The notes: generated by a model not told the origin, from the sequence alone. A stretch of DNA of 64,000 nt from Branchiostoma floridae (GCF_000003815.2 NC_049979.1:25508386-25572385); one strand, 5' to 3'. Positions 1 to 13,044 are shown, counted from the stretch's first letter. Made by a program: numbers and translations.

Positions 1-2849
1 GAGTTTTGACACATAGTAAATCATATCATCAGTCATGTGTGAGTTTTGTCAAAATCACTGGCCCACTTCAGTGTATCAATCATTGGAAGCCCCAATAGGG
101 TGTTGGTTAAGGGGTTACAGGTGTCACTGGGTCAGCTGGGTTACTGGCACTCAGATTCCTGAAATCAAGAGAAAGTTATCATTGGTGTTGGGGGTGTATT
201 AGGGGCTTTGAACTAGGGGTTGAACAAAAATTTATCCACTGTAAAATAAACTCATTTACTTTTGCAGGGACTTGATTAATTTTCTTAATTGGATGGGAAT
301 TTGAGTTGTTGTTTTTCTGTGGCTTAAGTTCACAGCTGAAATAGTTCTCTAGCAATGCATTTGAAATGGATGTTTGCACAGTGGTGAAGAATAGACAGAT
401 CATTGAAAAATATGCAGAAAGAACCCCCCCTAAAAGAAAATTTTAAATCTAATTGCAAAAGAAATTGATGGGAAAAAATGCAGAGTCACAGGAAAAAATA
501 CATAACGACACAAAATATTTATCTCTCATAAACCTTTTTTTTAGATACAAGACATTTCATTGGCAACGAATTGGCGTATGAATTTGTTACATAAATTTAA
601 AATTTACTATACACTGCTTGTCCATTCACTATTGTATTTTTTCTACAAAATTTTCAAAAAAGTAGAAAAGGAAAAGTTTCAAAGTGTTTTTGTAATGAGA
701 GAAAACAAGCATGAAAATGGGTAGATTAACCTTTACCTTTGTGAGTGACCCCACAACTTCCTATAGTCTGTGTATGCTGGTGATCTAGAAGCTCAATGTG
801 TTGTAAGCCCTTGCTGGCCCTTGCTTTTGAAAACAAATGGTATACCGAATTTGAAGACTGAAATGAAAACCATGTCTGTACCTTGGTATAATAACCAAGT
901 ATTTAGTTTGTTTTATTGGTTGTTTTTCTAATTTTCTTTTAACTTTGTTGGGCAATACCTCTGTTTTGCAAAGAACATATTGTTTTGGGAAAAAATCTGA
1001 TAGTAAACAAGTAATGTATACATGTATAATGTAGTCTACATGAAATTTATGATTTCAATTTTTTTTACCTCTATTTTTTTCATTAATTTTTTACACTGGA
1101 TGGTGAAATAATGAAGTGTCATTGAAGCCAACTGTGAAAAATTAGCTGATCAAGGTAGTCAGATACAGTGTCCTTGAAAGGCAAAAGCTCTGATAGACAA
1201 GAAGATCTTGCTTCCATTGTTCTTCCATTATCCTTAAAATCTTTACATTTTTCTGGATTTTTTTTCCTGTAAGTTACAAATGCAAGGCTGTTTGTAACAG
1301 CTAGAAAAAACCTACCGATTTGGTGTTCTAATGTCTGCTCAAAGATTAGTTTGTTTTGAGCATTATGTGCAAAGTGATTTTTTTTCCTATTTGAAAAGTT
1401 GATAGATTATCTCCAAAATGTATTACCATCTACTTGTAGTTACAGATCTTTGTAGAAATTTTTTTCCAGACAGTGAAGCGATATCTCCCACTGTGCATGA
1501 CCCCCTTGAGGGTTTACAATGATGACTGCATAAGTCCTTGTGCCTAATGACTTAAGCATTAGATAATTGATAAATTCATAAGGAGAATTAAGAACGTATC
1601 ATGCCTACTCAGCCTCCAATTCAATTATGATTACAGAGTTGCAGCCAGCTTTCCAAGTCACCTGAGAATTCTGCCAAATTGAAACTTGGACTTTCGAAAA
1701 CAAACCATTTCTTTAGAACTATAGCAAGCACAATGGTCACAATATACTTCCTGAAAATGTTATTTAATTATTCTTCATATGAAACTTCAGTTGTTGTCAG
1801 ATAACGCCGCAGCAATCAATTTTTTTCCTGTTTCAAAAAATTACGAATCATTTTTCTTTTGTTGCTAAAATGAGACGTTGCACTTTTTTGTGACGTCAAT
1901 ATAGAGGTGTCGCTTAATTTCAGTTGTATAATTTCTGATTGCATATTTTCCCTTCACCTAGAAATTAATGTGCCATGATTATCATCTAATGGAGGGAGGA
2001 AAAATTTATATTAAAAAAGACAGAAAATTCACCTTCCTATAACATGACTGTAAAGAGACTCCCTTTTTGGGGGTTTTGTGTTTCCTGCAAAATATTGTAA
2101 AGAAATTGATTTAATAAATTTGAATGAATAAATTGCTTAAATAAATTCTTTTTTAAGTTTCAATTTTGCACATAGGTCAAGATAATGTATCCATCAGAGG
2201 TGTTACACAAGCTCTGGTGAACAATTAGTCCAAAGTGTTATTTTATCCCCTACAAAGGCGGCAGCTTGCTTCAGGGTCAACAGGTGTAAACACGTGCCAT
2301 ATGTCTGTCCTTCAAGGACATCCTTTCATCCCGCAGGCTTTACGGGTCGTTATCCGGGAGGATCAGCAGAGAGAAAGGTCAGGTAGTCACAGGTGTGCAC
2401 ACGTGGACACACCTGGACACGCGCAATTAAGACGCACGCTATCATAGGGATAAGACTTACTGTTGTATCCCTTTTGATACACCTTTATGGCTATCCAAAA
2501 AGGGGAAAAATCGGGAGGGGGTTAATCCATGTGTATTTATACATTGTATGTAACCAGGCAAAACAGTTTTTATTACATTTTCTGAAAGTATGTGTTTTAC
2601 ATTTGCATGCAACAAGGGAAACTTACAAAATAATTTTTATTCCATTGTCTGAGTAGATATGTGATAGGATAACTCCTCACTCAGGCTAAATTTCGCTTCA
2701 TGGATTCAGCTTTATTACCTTTTTTGAAGATGAAATAATAGTTGGCACCATATTTGAGGCTTTGAAAGGTATGCAGTACAGTCTTTGCAAGCTTTAAAAC
2801 CCACCCAAAGGAGCTGCAAAAAGTATTTGCTGCATCACGCACAAAACCA
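1..2849. other. AT-rich non-coding DNA
   Basis: No exon, RNA gene or transposon recognised. Many A and T runs. One perfect CRE (TGACGTCA) lies at 1891-1898. Confidence 0.6.
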
Positions 2850-5660
2850 CTTCTCTTGCGCTCGACTCTTCTTCATCCTCTCCTGTCTTCTGACAGCCGT
2901 TATCTTGTCGTCCTTTCAGTGCTGAGATGTGATTTGTGCCCGCCCCATCATTCACCATCCGGGATGCCTCACCGTCGACTGGCAGGTTGGCCGCTCCATG
3001 CTGGGTGGCTCTGACCTCTAACTACAAACACCGCACAACTCAGGAGGGGAAAACAGCAACTGAAGAATTAAGATAAGCATTGCTTCTGGACTTGGGCCGG
3101 CTTATCAAGCCATTGCCTTGGGTCCTGCCTGACAATTGTAATGCAATCGTAAGCCTGTGGAGCTCAGCGGTAATGAGCTTAGAGAGGGAAGGTTGCCTTC
3201 GCTACACCTAGTCACAGTGTATACACTCAGCTGGAAGATCTTGTGCAAATGACTCCCCCTCCCTCTGGGACTGGCTCCATCATTCAGGTAGGCAGACGCC
3301 TGGAAATTCCATCTCCCCAGCGCAGGTGCAAATCAAGGCCTCCAAGTTCAACATCAAATTCCTTGTAATCATCCTCACCGACCTGATTAGCATAATGGGG
3401 CATGGCAGAAGAAAGACTTTACAGATAATGACATTTGCATACATGCATGAGATTTGTTACGGCTTCTTCTTGGCGACTGGGAATGACACATCCTAGGGGC
3501 CACCTTGACCAAGGGAAAACAACTTTTTATTGCATTTCTCTTCATGTAATCAAGCATCCTGTTTAATTTGCCCAAAGCCAAATTGATATGAAGCATCACT
3601 TCTGTCCTGTCCTCCTTGACTTCCATTAAATAAATGCCCTGTCCAGCAAAACGCAACCCTTCATATTTCACCGGGGTTTTTAGATGCACACTTCTTGTCA
3701 ATGGGCATCTGCAGCCAATCAGAGATCAAATCCGTGGATACATCTCCGTTTAGGACATCCTCGTAAAAACAAGCCAATCTCTCTAGAAATTGCAAGATAT
3801 GGTGTTGTTGCTGGCTGGGTTAGATGGGCTTGACCGAAGGGCAGGGACACCTGAGAGGAAAAGGGACATCGAGTTGATGAGACAAAATTTAATTCAGGAT
3901 CAAGTCGTTGTTTTGAAGCTCATTTTGCCGGAGACCCGGTCATGTTCAATTCAGTTTTGTGCATGGATATTGGCCATCAGTCCCGATGCTCAGGGCTAAT
4001 GCTACCTGAGGGACCGGCAGGGAAAATGAAAGATTTTTGCCCCATATCGAAAACCTGCCAACCCCTTGCCTTTGGCAGTGACTTCTTCTCTACTGCCCAT
4101 AAAACCGCAGGTTATTGGACGGAGTATAATGGGGCCAATTTCACAGGCACTAAACCACTTTGATGCCCACATTTGCATTGTCCCTATTTCCATTGAGCAC
4201 TCTAAGCATGACAGGTCGACACAACACTATTCCCCAGTGGACAGCAAGCTCCATTTTCAATTACAAAGTCTTGGCTCTTGGGCGTTATTCAGCCGTTCCT
4301 GCTGAGCTGACCCGCTCCTCTGAAAAGAATGGCCTTCCATGTGTCATTGCTGGCAGGAGGTCAGCCTGCTGCCATTTGTTCAGCACTGACAGACCCTTTC
4401 TTCACATGAAAAACCAGCAAATGTTTTCAGAAGTAAGGGATGGAAACCATCCTGTCAATAGGGCCATTTTAATCAGCTGAGGTGGCCGTGCCCTAGACAG
4501 GGGTAGAAGTACTTGCATCTGCATTGTTTGTCTCAATCAGGAAGAGTCATGGGGCTTGGGTTCCACGGGGCAGCCCGAAGTAATTTTAATTTTGATTGGT
4601 CCAACTCTCCGGGGACACAACCTGTGCCACCAAAGAAAAGTGACAGTTTTCATGCCCCGTCATGTGCCAAGCCGGAGTCCCCCGCTTTTGTTTCCATCAA
4701 ACCACAAGGACAGATTACTGCTCGGCCTCTGGGACCCTCAGCGCTCCCCACAAAGGCCTCTGCGCAGCCGTTGCCCATTCAACTTGCAGTAATGCGATGC
4801 CCTTTGCCACTTTCCCCTCCAAAAATACCTGATATGGAGAAATCCGCCTGGTCCTCGGGGACCCGCCTGCACTAGGACATTAGCCAGCTCTCCATTTGAC
4901 TGACTTTTTCCAATAAATTCTTGTCATTGCAGGAATAGAGACAACATCACTAACAAGGGTCCTCCCTGACACCATTTCTTCACCCTGCAAATTTACTCAC
5001 TGAGAGGTTGGCCAGTACCAGGTATATTACTGTTTTCCTGACAGGTCCCTTGTTGTCACATACATCAAAGACAAAATGTTCTACAGGAGTATTATATTGC
5101 ACGCTGCTCCCCTGGGAAGGTAGTGTAGGAGCTGGGGACAATTAATGAGCTGGTCCCCTAGCTACTGCAAAGGGACACTACACTCCATTATTTATGTAGG
5201 AGGACCATTAGGGCAGACACTCACACACAATGACGAAATGGACACGCACAAAACAGCCAAATGGACCTTAATCTACATTAATCCACCGCCAACATAATGG
5301 ACCGACTTGACCATCAAAAAGGTCCGCTTGGTAAAGACCCCATCATCCGTCCATATTTCTCCTGGCAGACACGATGCTTACTCACATGTACGGGGCCACC
5401 CGGGAGTAAACGACATCCGCACGCAGCCGGACACACGACTTACGGAAAGCTAATTTTATGGGGACTGCCTCTTTGCATTTTGATGACGGCAATCTGTCGA
5501 GAATGTCCTTCAACAGTTCACAGATCACTTGACAAGGAGGACAGGGCACCATGTCACCTTTCTGTCCAAAGGGCGAACCCAAATGGCAGACCATTTCTCA
5601 TTCGAAGGCAACAATACACATCATATATGTACCAGTACTATTATTTCAAGTCATAGTATG
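2850..5660. promoter_or_regulatory. Candidate cis-regulatory block, no gene
   Basis: Base composition is more balanced than both flanks. There are no microsatellites or transposon remnants, and numerous homeodomain-type (ATTA/TAAT) and AT-core motifs sit in a less AT-rich background. An imperfect palindrome lies at 5130-5163: AGCTGGGGAC and GTCCCCTAGCT around ATTAATGAGCTG. Short open frames here do not resemble exons. The enhancer call is inference from texture only. Confidence 0.3.
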
Positions 5661-8600
5661 AAATAGAGAAGCATAAAACATCCATAAACTTGCTTTAATT
5701 TGATCTCTTTAAATTTAGAAAAAGTGAATAAGATTAAAAAGTCAACAGCCAGAAGAAACAAATTCCTAGAATACTAAGTTTTTTCCATGAGAAAATTTAC
5801 TGTTGCTCTACAATAGTCTGTGACTGTCATGGTTTCTTTAATGTAGTCCTCCTGTGCCTATTCCTTAATTCTATAAGAGTTGGAGTAAAGCTTGTGTCCT
5901 TAAGTTGACTTGCGCAGTGCACCTGTACAGTGGGTGTGGCCCCTTGCACAGGTGGTCTGTCTGCTGATCTACAGGAAGGATTGTGTTACACCTGTGTTAC
6001 ACAGGCCTAGGTTGGACACCTGACTCCTGTATGAAGTAGTACATTATGTACATTGTATATTGCAGACAGATTACACAGTATATACATGTAGAATAGGTAC
6101 AAAGAAACATACAAAATATTGTAATTTGGTCAAATCTATTATTATCAAACGGATATAATTTCATAATTTGATAGAGGGATTTGCATGACACAGCCACCAC
6201 AGACACACGTGTATTCAAACTGAAATACAGGTAAAGGATATTTGCCAAAGTTTTCAGAGCAGTGGATATCAACATTTCTGTAAAAAAAAATTCACTTGAT
6301 ACCATTATAGATAATGAAATTGGGACAATCTATAACAGTATAAAATAAAATAAAAGAAATAAAATTATGTTGGTAGCCTTCCTCCCAAACAAGCAGATTA
6401 TTTTGTTATCAAATCCAAGAATTCCTCAATTTCTTGCTGACTTGTTCCCTGGTTTTAGTTATTGACAAACACAAGAATATTAGGCCATGCCAATGTAATC
6501 AATTGGTTCTCTGAATCGCCAGCTTCTATTTTCCTAAATCTATAAAATTTTCATTAGATAAGTTTAAAGCCGTTCAACAACTTTCCATTGTATACACTCC
6601 TTAATGTGGGTGCATTTAATATTGCATTTAAAGTTTTCATTCATATTGAACATTAAACATAGCACATACATAAAAACTGTGATTGTAATTACTTTAAACA
6701 GGTGCAGGCACTGTACATTTGTAGTGTTTGTTTACTTTTTTTCAAGCTGAAAACTTGTTATTCTTTATATTCTGCAAGTCATTATCTTTAGCCCAGACTC
6801 TTTGCAAATTATTCTATTTAAATTTGAATTGCTCCATGTTTTTTTCTGGAAAAAATCTCAGAGCCAACAAATTCAATCAATATTGCCTTACACAGAAATG
6901 AAAATTAAAAATCCACTTTGCAAAGAAAAGCATAATCAATTTATTTCCTATTTTGTCAAATTGAGATTGTTTGTACTGAAAGTAAATGTGAAAAGTTTGG
7001 ACAATTTTTCTGTTGCATTGAAAATAGAAAAAGACAAAAATAAAGTTAGTCAAGTAGGGTATCTTGTCATTTGTAGAGTTGTTTTAATTAGAAAGTTCCA
7101 TTTTTTTGGTATTAAAAGCCTGAATAGAATAGGTTTAAAAATGGCATTATTGTTGGTGCGATTTCCTTTTAAGTCCTTTCAATACAGTGCAAATTTTTTA
7201 AATGAATAGATGCAAAGAAGGCAATAGTTTCAGACCGTTCCTTGACGATGCTGTTCGTCTGTGTGTCTGAGAATTTCCTGTTCGTGTGTACATCACCTGT
7301 CTCATCACTCAACTCCAGATAACGGCCACCTCACACTCATCCCCACCTCACACTCATCCCCACCTCACACTCATCCCCACCTCTATGTCTATGCTGATTT
7401 AGTGGGTCAGCCCTGTCACTCCACTTGCAGGAATAACGGTGATTGATCGACAAAACCCATAGATTGGAGAAGCGGGACACCAGTTCGCATCACGGAGCGG
7501 GTAAAAACATAAGAGTCCTGGTGAAATTACAACCCAATCACACATTAGCACTAACAGCATGACAGGTTGTGCACAGGTAAAGTCCATATTAGAATGAAAC
7601 TTGTTTTTAGCTTGTGGAAGTGATGGATGCAAGAAAAATGCTGTCAAACGGAACAACACAAGTCCTTACCACTAACTCAGGCCAGGGTGGCAATTTTGCT
7701 CCATACTTTTTCACTTTACCTGCTAAAATACCTAATTGTGGATGCAACAAATCAAATACCAATTGTCCTGCTAGGTCCACTCAGGACAGACTATGTTGTT
7801 AAAACACCTTTATGGGAACAAAAACCTGTTTTAGTTTTAACTAGAAGAAAATGATGGATGTGAAGACAGGGCTGTCAGGGACAATGTCATGAGGTTCACA
7901 GAGGGAACACAATTACACCACAAAAGTCTACTCTTAACCACAATGTTCAAATGTGTACATTGAATGCCTATGGTCCCTCCCACTCCAAGGGTACACATAA
8001 GTGTGAACTTGGACATGTTGATAGCCACCAGGGCTTGGTTGGGACTCTGTTATCGTTTGCAATGAGCCAAGTGATCACTAGAAGGGGAAAATCGGGGTCA
8101 GTAATCCACTGGTAATGGAATGAAAACTTTCCTGAGAGAAAATAGTGATGGATTACAATGAGTACTTGTCATTTAAGGAAGTCATGGTTGTTGGGTATAA
8201 ATTAAGCCATAGGGGAGCACTGATGCCAGGATCAAAAGTTTCTGGGAAATTCTTCCCTTGCATGCTTCACTTCAAAAGTTTAGCTACAGTAATGATAATT
8301 TCTATAAGACTGATGGCTACCAGTAGTTCTCTGTTGTTCAAGGATGGGGTAAAGGTTCCCCACTTAAATGTAAAACTCTCTTCTGTGCATTTTTTAAAAA
8401 CTTCTCCAAACATATTTATCCAACGTGTGTAGGCTGCCCCCTCCCCAACCCACTTCTATTTTAATCTTCTTGGCAAAAGCGCTTGATATAAAACCCTGCA
8501 AGTAAGATCACAGTAAAGGTTCTATTACTGTGTTGATTGACACAAAGACAAATTTTGGGCTACTTGTTTGCTTTGCTTTTTTGGTAAGTCTTTGAGCTCT

Positions 8601-9325
8601 CAAACTGGCTCGGGCGCCAATTACAGGTAAAACAACTTTGAAGTTAGCTGAGGGGTGAAGACAAAATTTATAGTAGGTTTGAACAAAAAGATCAACTTTC
8701 TGGTTGCAGATTTAGTGAACACAGAACTTTGAGTATTCACTAACTAGGCCACAACAAGTAAAATTTTATGGATGACATCAGCACGCTCATTAAATTTCGC
8801 CTGATTTCAGAAAAAAAATTTTCTTCTTTGGAGATGTCAACATGACAAAAAGTTACCAAAATGAGCAAATGTGTTGTAGCCTGATGATTGTACTTGTGGA
8901 AGTGATACTAGTGAGGTAGCCAGGACTGTAATTATGGTAGATGTGAAACTTACTACATTGTAGTAGTTGGATAGTTGTAAAAGTGGCACCAATATAGAAG
9001 CCATGAGTGAAGTTACCAACTTTGTTAGTGATACCAGTCTACCACACTATTGTCACTTTTACTTCACCATACATGTCTCGAATACAAGAATGAATGCCTT
9101 GTTGGCTGTGATACTATGTTTTGTCCCCTTAATTCTTGTTTCAACGTTTATTGTGTCTGTATTTTGAAAATATTATCTAGACTAAGCCATCTTGTTTTTT
9201 TCACCCATCTTGTTTTTTTAATGCCCTATCTCACTATGCATTTTTGCAGTCTGAAGAGTATGTCATCCATAAATTTTACTTGCTTTGGCCTTAAGTTTTG
9301 TTGCTGCATTCTCAAACTTCAGAAC
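5661..9325. other. AT-rich non-coding DNA
   Basis: No gene recognised. The longest open frame (135 codons, 6802-7209) is Lys/Phe/Ile-rich AT sequence without family resemblance. It contains a 17-bp tandem repeat at 7328-7383. Confidence 0.6.
7328..7383. repeat. 17-bp tandem repeat (3.3 copies)
   Basis: The unit ACCTCACACTCATCCCC is repeated exactly three times (7328-7378), followed by a partial ACCTC. Copies are identical, so the expansion is recent or actively homogenised. Confidence 0.95.
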
Positions 9326-9329
9326 TAAT

Positions 9330-9552
9330 GCATGTTCACCTTTATCCGTGGGGTAACCTATATCTGTTGTATTTGAAATCAGGGTATTCAATGATATCAA
9401 GTCGACGGTTGGTCGTTTCAAAATTCAATGCTTTGAAAATATTGCAATTTGAAACCACCGTCTGTCGACTTGATATCACTGCAAACCTTGTTTTAATAAC
9501 AACGGATATACAATGTAAGTTACCCCGCGGATAAAGGTGAACTAGCGTTACA
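9330..9552. mobile_element. Fold-back MITE, family 1, copy 1
   Basis: Terminal inverted repeats: left GTTCACCTTTATCCGTGGGG, right complement ending GGATAAAGGTGAACTAGCGTTAC. Pairing continues inward: GATATCAAGTCGAC on the left (from about 9390) matches GTCGACTTGATATC on the right (to 9478). The whole unit can therefore fold into one long hairpin. There is no transposase. A second copy is at 25025-25245. Non-autonomous DNA transposon; the superfamily was not determined. Confidence 0.85.
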
Positions 9553-10822
9553 TGTACAAATGTACATGGATATTTGGGATTCTTGATGGTGGGTATGGTG
9601 CTTTTTAAGTTAATATAGAAGTACATATCCAACTATGATCCTTCAGATACATCTAAATGCATAATGGCATCTTTCTTTCTTTTCAAATCTTGAAGCCAAC
9701 CAATAAGAACATCAGGCAATTCTGATGTATCTTGATTAAGGTATTTTCTCATTGCATACAGAAAACAACCAATACAGGAACGGCCACCTGCTGCATTCCC
9801 ATTGCGTATTAGACAATCAGTTTTTCCTGTGTATGAGATGCAAACTTACTGCAATCCAAACTGCATAAAAAAAGAGAATGTGATATTTGATAAATTACAT
9901 GGAAATAACATAATCTTAGAATGGCTGTTAGTTTCGTGTACACTTTTACATGTTAGCCGTAAAGTAGACTACAGAGGTACTGTAACAGTTGATTATAACA
10001 TTGACAGCAGGGCTACCAAAGAATACCTGAGTTTTGCAGTTCAAACCAAATTGGCAGTTTTGGTGATTGCTCTACCACCTATGTAGCACAGCAATATGAT
10101 GATATCATAAACCTTACATGATATAGACTCTCAGTTTCGCATGGTTATAAAACAACTTCCTCTTGATATGTTACAAATGTTTTACTGTAACGGTTATCGA
10201 TATTAATTCATATACATGGAATTCATTAACATTATACCATAAAATACTGGTATCTTAATGGATTATGAATAGGCATCAGACTAGACAAAGGAAGGAAGAT
10301 CTGAATTTTTTTATACAAAAAATAAGGAGTTCACTATTTATGCCTGGACTGACACAAATGTCAATACATTCATACAAGATAGTTGCTACTTTATGCTTGG
10401 GTCAATCATGGACACGTGACAAAGTTGGATATTCAACATGGCAGCATCCAGCTGCGGTGATGGGAAAATATGATGTGATGCAACAAAATGAAGCGAAAGA
10501 GTAGCTCAAAGTAGCAAAATTTAATACATTCAATGGTTTGAAGTAAAAATATCAGGCGGAAATACTCAGAAACATACCTTCTCCCAGTTGCATAAAAATA
10601 CTGCACCATCGTCATCATTACTGTGTTCTGCATCTACACTCTTTGAAGAGTCCAGAGAGACAGAAAGTACTGCGTAAGATTTGTGCATTTCACATGGGGC
10701 TATGTGTGTATGGCATAAGATTTCTATGTTGTCCTATGGTCATTCATGCATTTTAATATCACAAAACTCATAACATTTACACCCCAAAACAAGGAGTGAC
10801 CACAATGATCAGGTGGTCCTAG
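9553..10822. other. AT-rich non-coding DNA
   Basis: No gene recognised. A perfect 18-bp palindrome, CATGTACA-AA-TGTACATG (9551-9568), abuts the end of the MITE. Confidence 0.6.
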
Positions 10823-11203
10823 TGAAACACATGAGAGGCAAGTAGAAACATCCCTGGTTCCCGGGATTTGAACCCGGGCCCACCAGCTTTAATGCTACCT
10901 AACACTATCACCATTAAGCTGAAAGGTATGGACTGGTCAGTTGATCATGCACTTGAACACCATTGTTACACTACTCCCCCTTTTCTTTTTTAGCTTCGTC
11001 CTTGAGTCACCAAGTTCGATATCTCTGCATGTGCAGCACACTTTGCTATTACTCACCAGGTATACAATGTAAATAGTACCCTGGCTCTCGGGATTCTAAC
11101 CCAAGCCCGCCAGCTTACTAACCCTACACCATCACCGCTAAGCCAAAAGATCTGGACCGTTTTGAACCTGTCAGTTGGTGGGGTTTAAAACCCACTGTTA
11201 TAC
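10823..11203 (-). repeat. Composite repeat with two tRNA-like cores (copy 1, diverged)
   Basis: Left unit 10823-10970 begins TGAAAC, ends TGTTACA, and holds a minus-strand tRNA-like T-arm (CCCGGGTTCAAATCCCGGG at about 10860-10878). A spacer follows, containing CTACTCCCCCTTTTC and a CTTCGTCC motif. The right unit, about 11069-11203, is more degraded, with a similar T-arm relic and an ACTGTTATA end. Its layout matches the better preserved copy at 12642-13157. The cores are repeat-derived pseudo-tRNAs, not functional tRNA genes. Confidence 0.6.
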
Positions 11204-11899
11204 TAGGCCAGAAGTGACTAGAACAGCATTTTGACAGACCTTACAATGTATCTTATGTTGGAGGTGCTAACATTTTCCAAGATTCGATGAGTCTCTCCAT
11301 GATGATACTTGGTTTGACACAATGAGAACCTCGAAATAGGGAATTTACACATGATGAGAAAATGGGACAAATGAATGTTGTAATGTTTTTAAAAATAGAT
11401 TTGAACAGAAGTTTTTCACTACAGGCACAGCTATTTTACCACTGTTAACAAGATGACAAAGATGACTGTCGAACACTTGGGTTAGTCCAATTATTTGCAA
11501 CAATACTGGTCAACTTTGATCCAGATCCAGTATATTCCACCTTCATTTGTTCCAGTGGCCAATAAGGCAACAAGTTTCCTTGCTGTTTCAGTATCTTTTA
11601 AATCTTTTAACTGGAAGGGGTTGCTTTTCCCCTATAATGCGCACGCTTGTTTCAAAGGCTTTGAATTCGATCATTTAGTTCCCCGGGCAATTTTCGAACA
11701 GAAAAAAAACACTTGCAAAAAATTCCGAAATTATAGACATACCCTACAACATTCCGTCTAGCTGTTGCATTGCATTTGGACACCCAAAGAACTCTGTTAA
11801 GTCTTCAAACGATCGAGATAAGTTACCTAGGTCAGTCCATGATCGTGTTCTATGCCGCGTAGAACGCGCGTTCGAACTAGGTGCCTACAGTGTAACAGG

Positions 11900-12054
11900 C
11901 GTGTGCGCTCAAGGCATCTCCTCAAATAGGGGACCCCATCTGAAAGACACACACAGCCCAACTGAGGTGCCCAACCCAGGAGTGAACAGGGTCTCCCAGT
12001 TACCTTGGAACAAGGAGATCAACTCACCTGTGCTACTAGTTGAGCTATAGGGAC
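11900..12054 (-). mobile_element. tRNA-like SINE head
   Basis: The minus strand from 12054 reads GTCCCTATAGCTCAACTAGTAGC, resembling the tRNA acceptor plus A-box (TAGCTCAACTAG). A TTCACTCC B-box-like stretch follows about 50 nt later, then non-tRNA body sequence. It ends directly against the retrotransposon fragment beginning at 12055. The 3' boundary (about 11900) is a guess. Confidence 0.4.
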
Positions 12055-12571
12055 ATATGGCGCTGCAAACATCTCTCCAGAACGGCCAAGCTGAAGGTGT
12101 ACAACACTCTGGTTCTTTCAGTGCTCCTGTATGGAGCCGAGTCATGGACTCTCACCAAGTCACTGAAACAGAAACTGGACTCCTTCGATTCACAGTGCCT
12201 TAGAAACATCGAGGGCATCCGCTGGCAGGACCATGTCACCAACGAAGTAGTACGCCACACAACAAACCAGATCCCGGTCAGCCAGAAGATCACCAAGTAC
12301 CAGCTTAACCTTCTGGGACACATCTCCAGAGCAACACCGACCCAGCAAGTGATCAAATTGATCACCTCAGTTCCAGATTCAACTTGGAGGCGCCCCAGAG
12401 GCCGTCCTAGGAGCAGATGGGAGGACCAAGTCTTCAATGTGCTGGACACCACAGGGGTCAGCAGATCTGACTGGAGAACTCTGGCTGAAAACAGAACATC
12501 TTGGAGGGACATGTCTACAGCCGCTATGCATCTTCCCTGATGCCCGCGGCTGATTGATTGATTGATTGACA
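12055..12571 (+). pseudogene. LINE reverse-transcriptase C-terminal fragment with 3' tail
   Basis: The fragment encodes about 160 residues of the C-terminal end of a non-LTR retrotransposon polymerase. The LKVYNTLVLSVLLYGAESW block (RT thumb side) comes first, then the LLGHISR and RPRGRPRSRWEDQV motifs and the terminal W-x2-LAENR-x-SWR motif. The frame closes at TGA 12538-12540 and is followed by (GATT)n, a microsatellite 3' tail typical of CR1/RTE-like elements. The 5' part (endonuclease, RT catalytic core) is missing, as in a 5'-truncated insertion. The remaining frame is intact, suggesting modest age. The clade is not assigned. Confidence 0.85.
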
Positions 12572-12683
12572 TCCTAAAAAACCAAAACCAAGAAGTATGT
12601 TACATCCCACAAAGTAAAAAATAGTCCCAGAAAAATTGCATTGCGAAATGCAAGAGGAGCGAGTAGAACAGAAAGAATCAACA

Positions 12684-12768
12684 TGCCGACACCTGGGATC
12701 GAACCCGGGGCAGCAGATTACAAATCCAATATGCAAACTACCAACACCAATAGCTCAGAGCTGTTGGC
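12684..12768 (-). repeat. tRNA-Thr(TGT)-like pseudo-tRNA in repeat
   Basis: The minus strand reads GCCAACA ... TGTCGGC (acceptor arms, 6 of 7 paired), an anticodon loop-like ATTTGTAAT (anticodon TGT), a GGTTCGATCC T-loop and discriminator A. The D-arm side is expanded (85 nt overall) and the T-stem has a mismatch. It lies within a terminal direct repeat, so it is a repeat-derived relic, not a gene. Confidence 0.55.
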
Positions 12769-13044
12769 GTGGTCAGTTTGGCAGCGCTTGAACCCCTCTG
12801 TTACACTACTCCCCCTTTTCTTTTCAAGATTCGTCCTCGAATCTACGAGTTCGATATCCACGTGTAAACTTACGGCATCTCAAACCTCACAGTGTGGCAC
12901 ACCTGCTAGCCTCTTACTCAATGTGTGGCGCATGTATAGCCTGTTACGTATACAGGGTCGGTGTGGGAACCAGTGAAACGCAAGAGGGGTGAGTAGAACA
13001 GAAAGAAACAGAAAGAAAGTAGAGTAGAATAGAAAGAAACAACA

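Noticed and set aside
6802-7209. 135-codon plus-strand frame
   Set aside because: Low-complexity AT-driven composition, no homology recognised, no splice or promoter context.
7328-7383. CRISPR-like array
   Set aside because: Units are contiguous without spacers and the genome is eukaryotic.
9298-9632. Two open frames of 78 and 96 codons across the first MITE
   Set aside because: They arise from the two strands of a fold-back element; the similar peptides on opposite strands reflect the inverted repeat.
12045-12572. 175-codon minus-strand frame
   Set aside because: Antisense shadow of the LINE reverse-transcriptase fragment.
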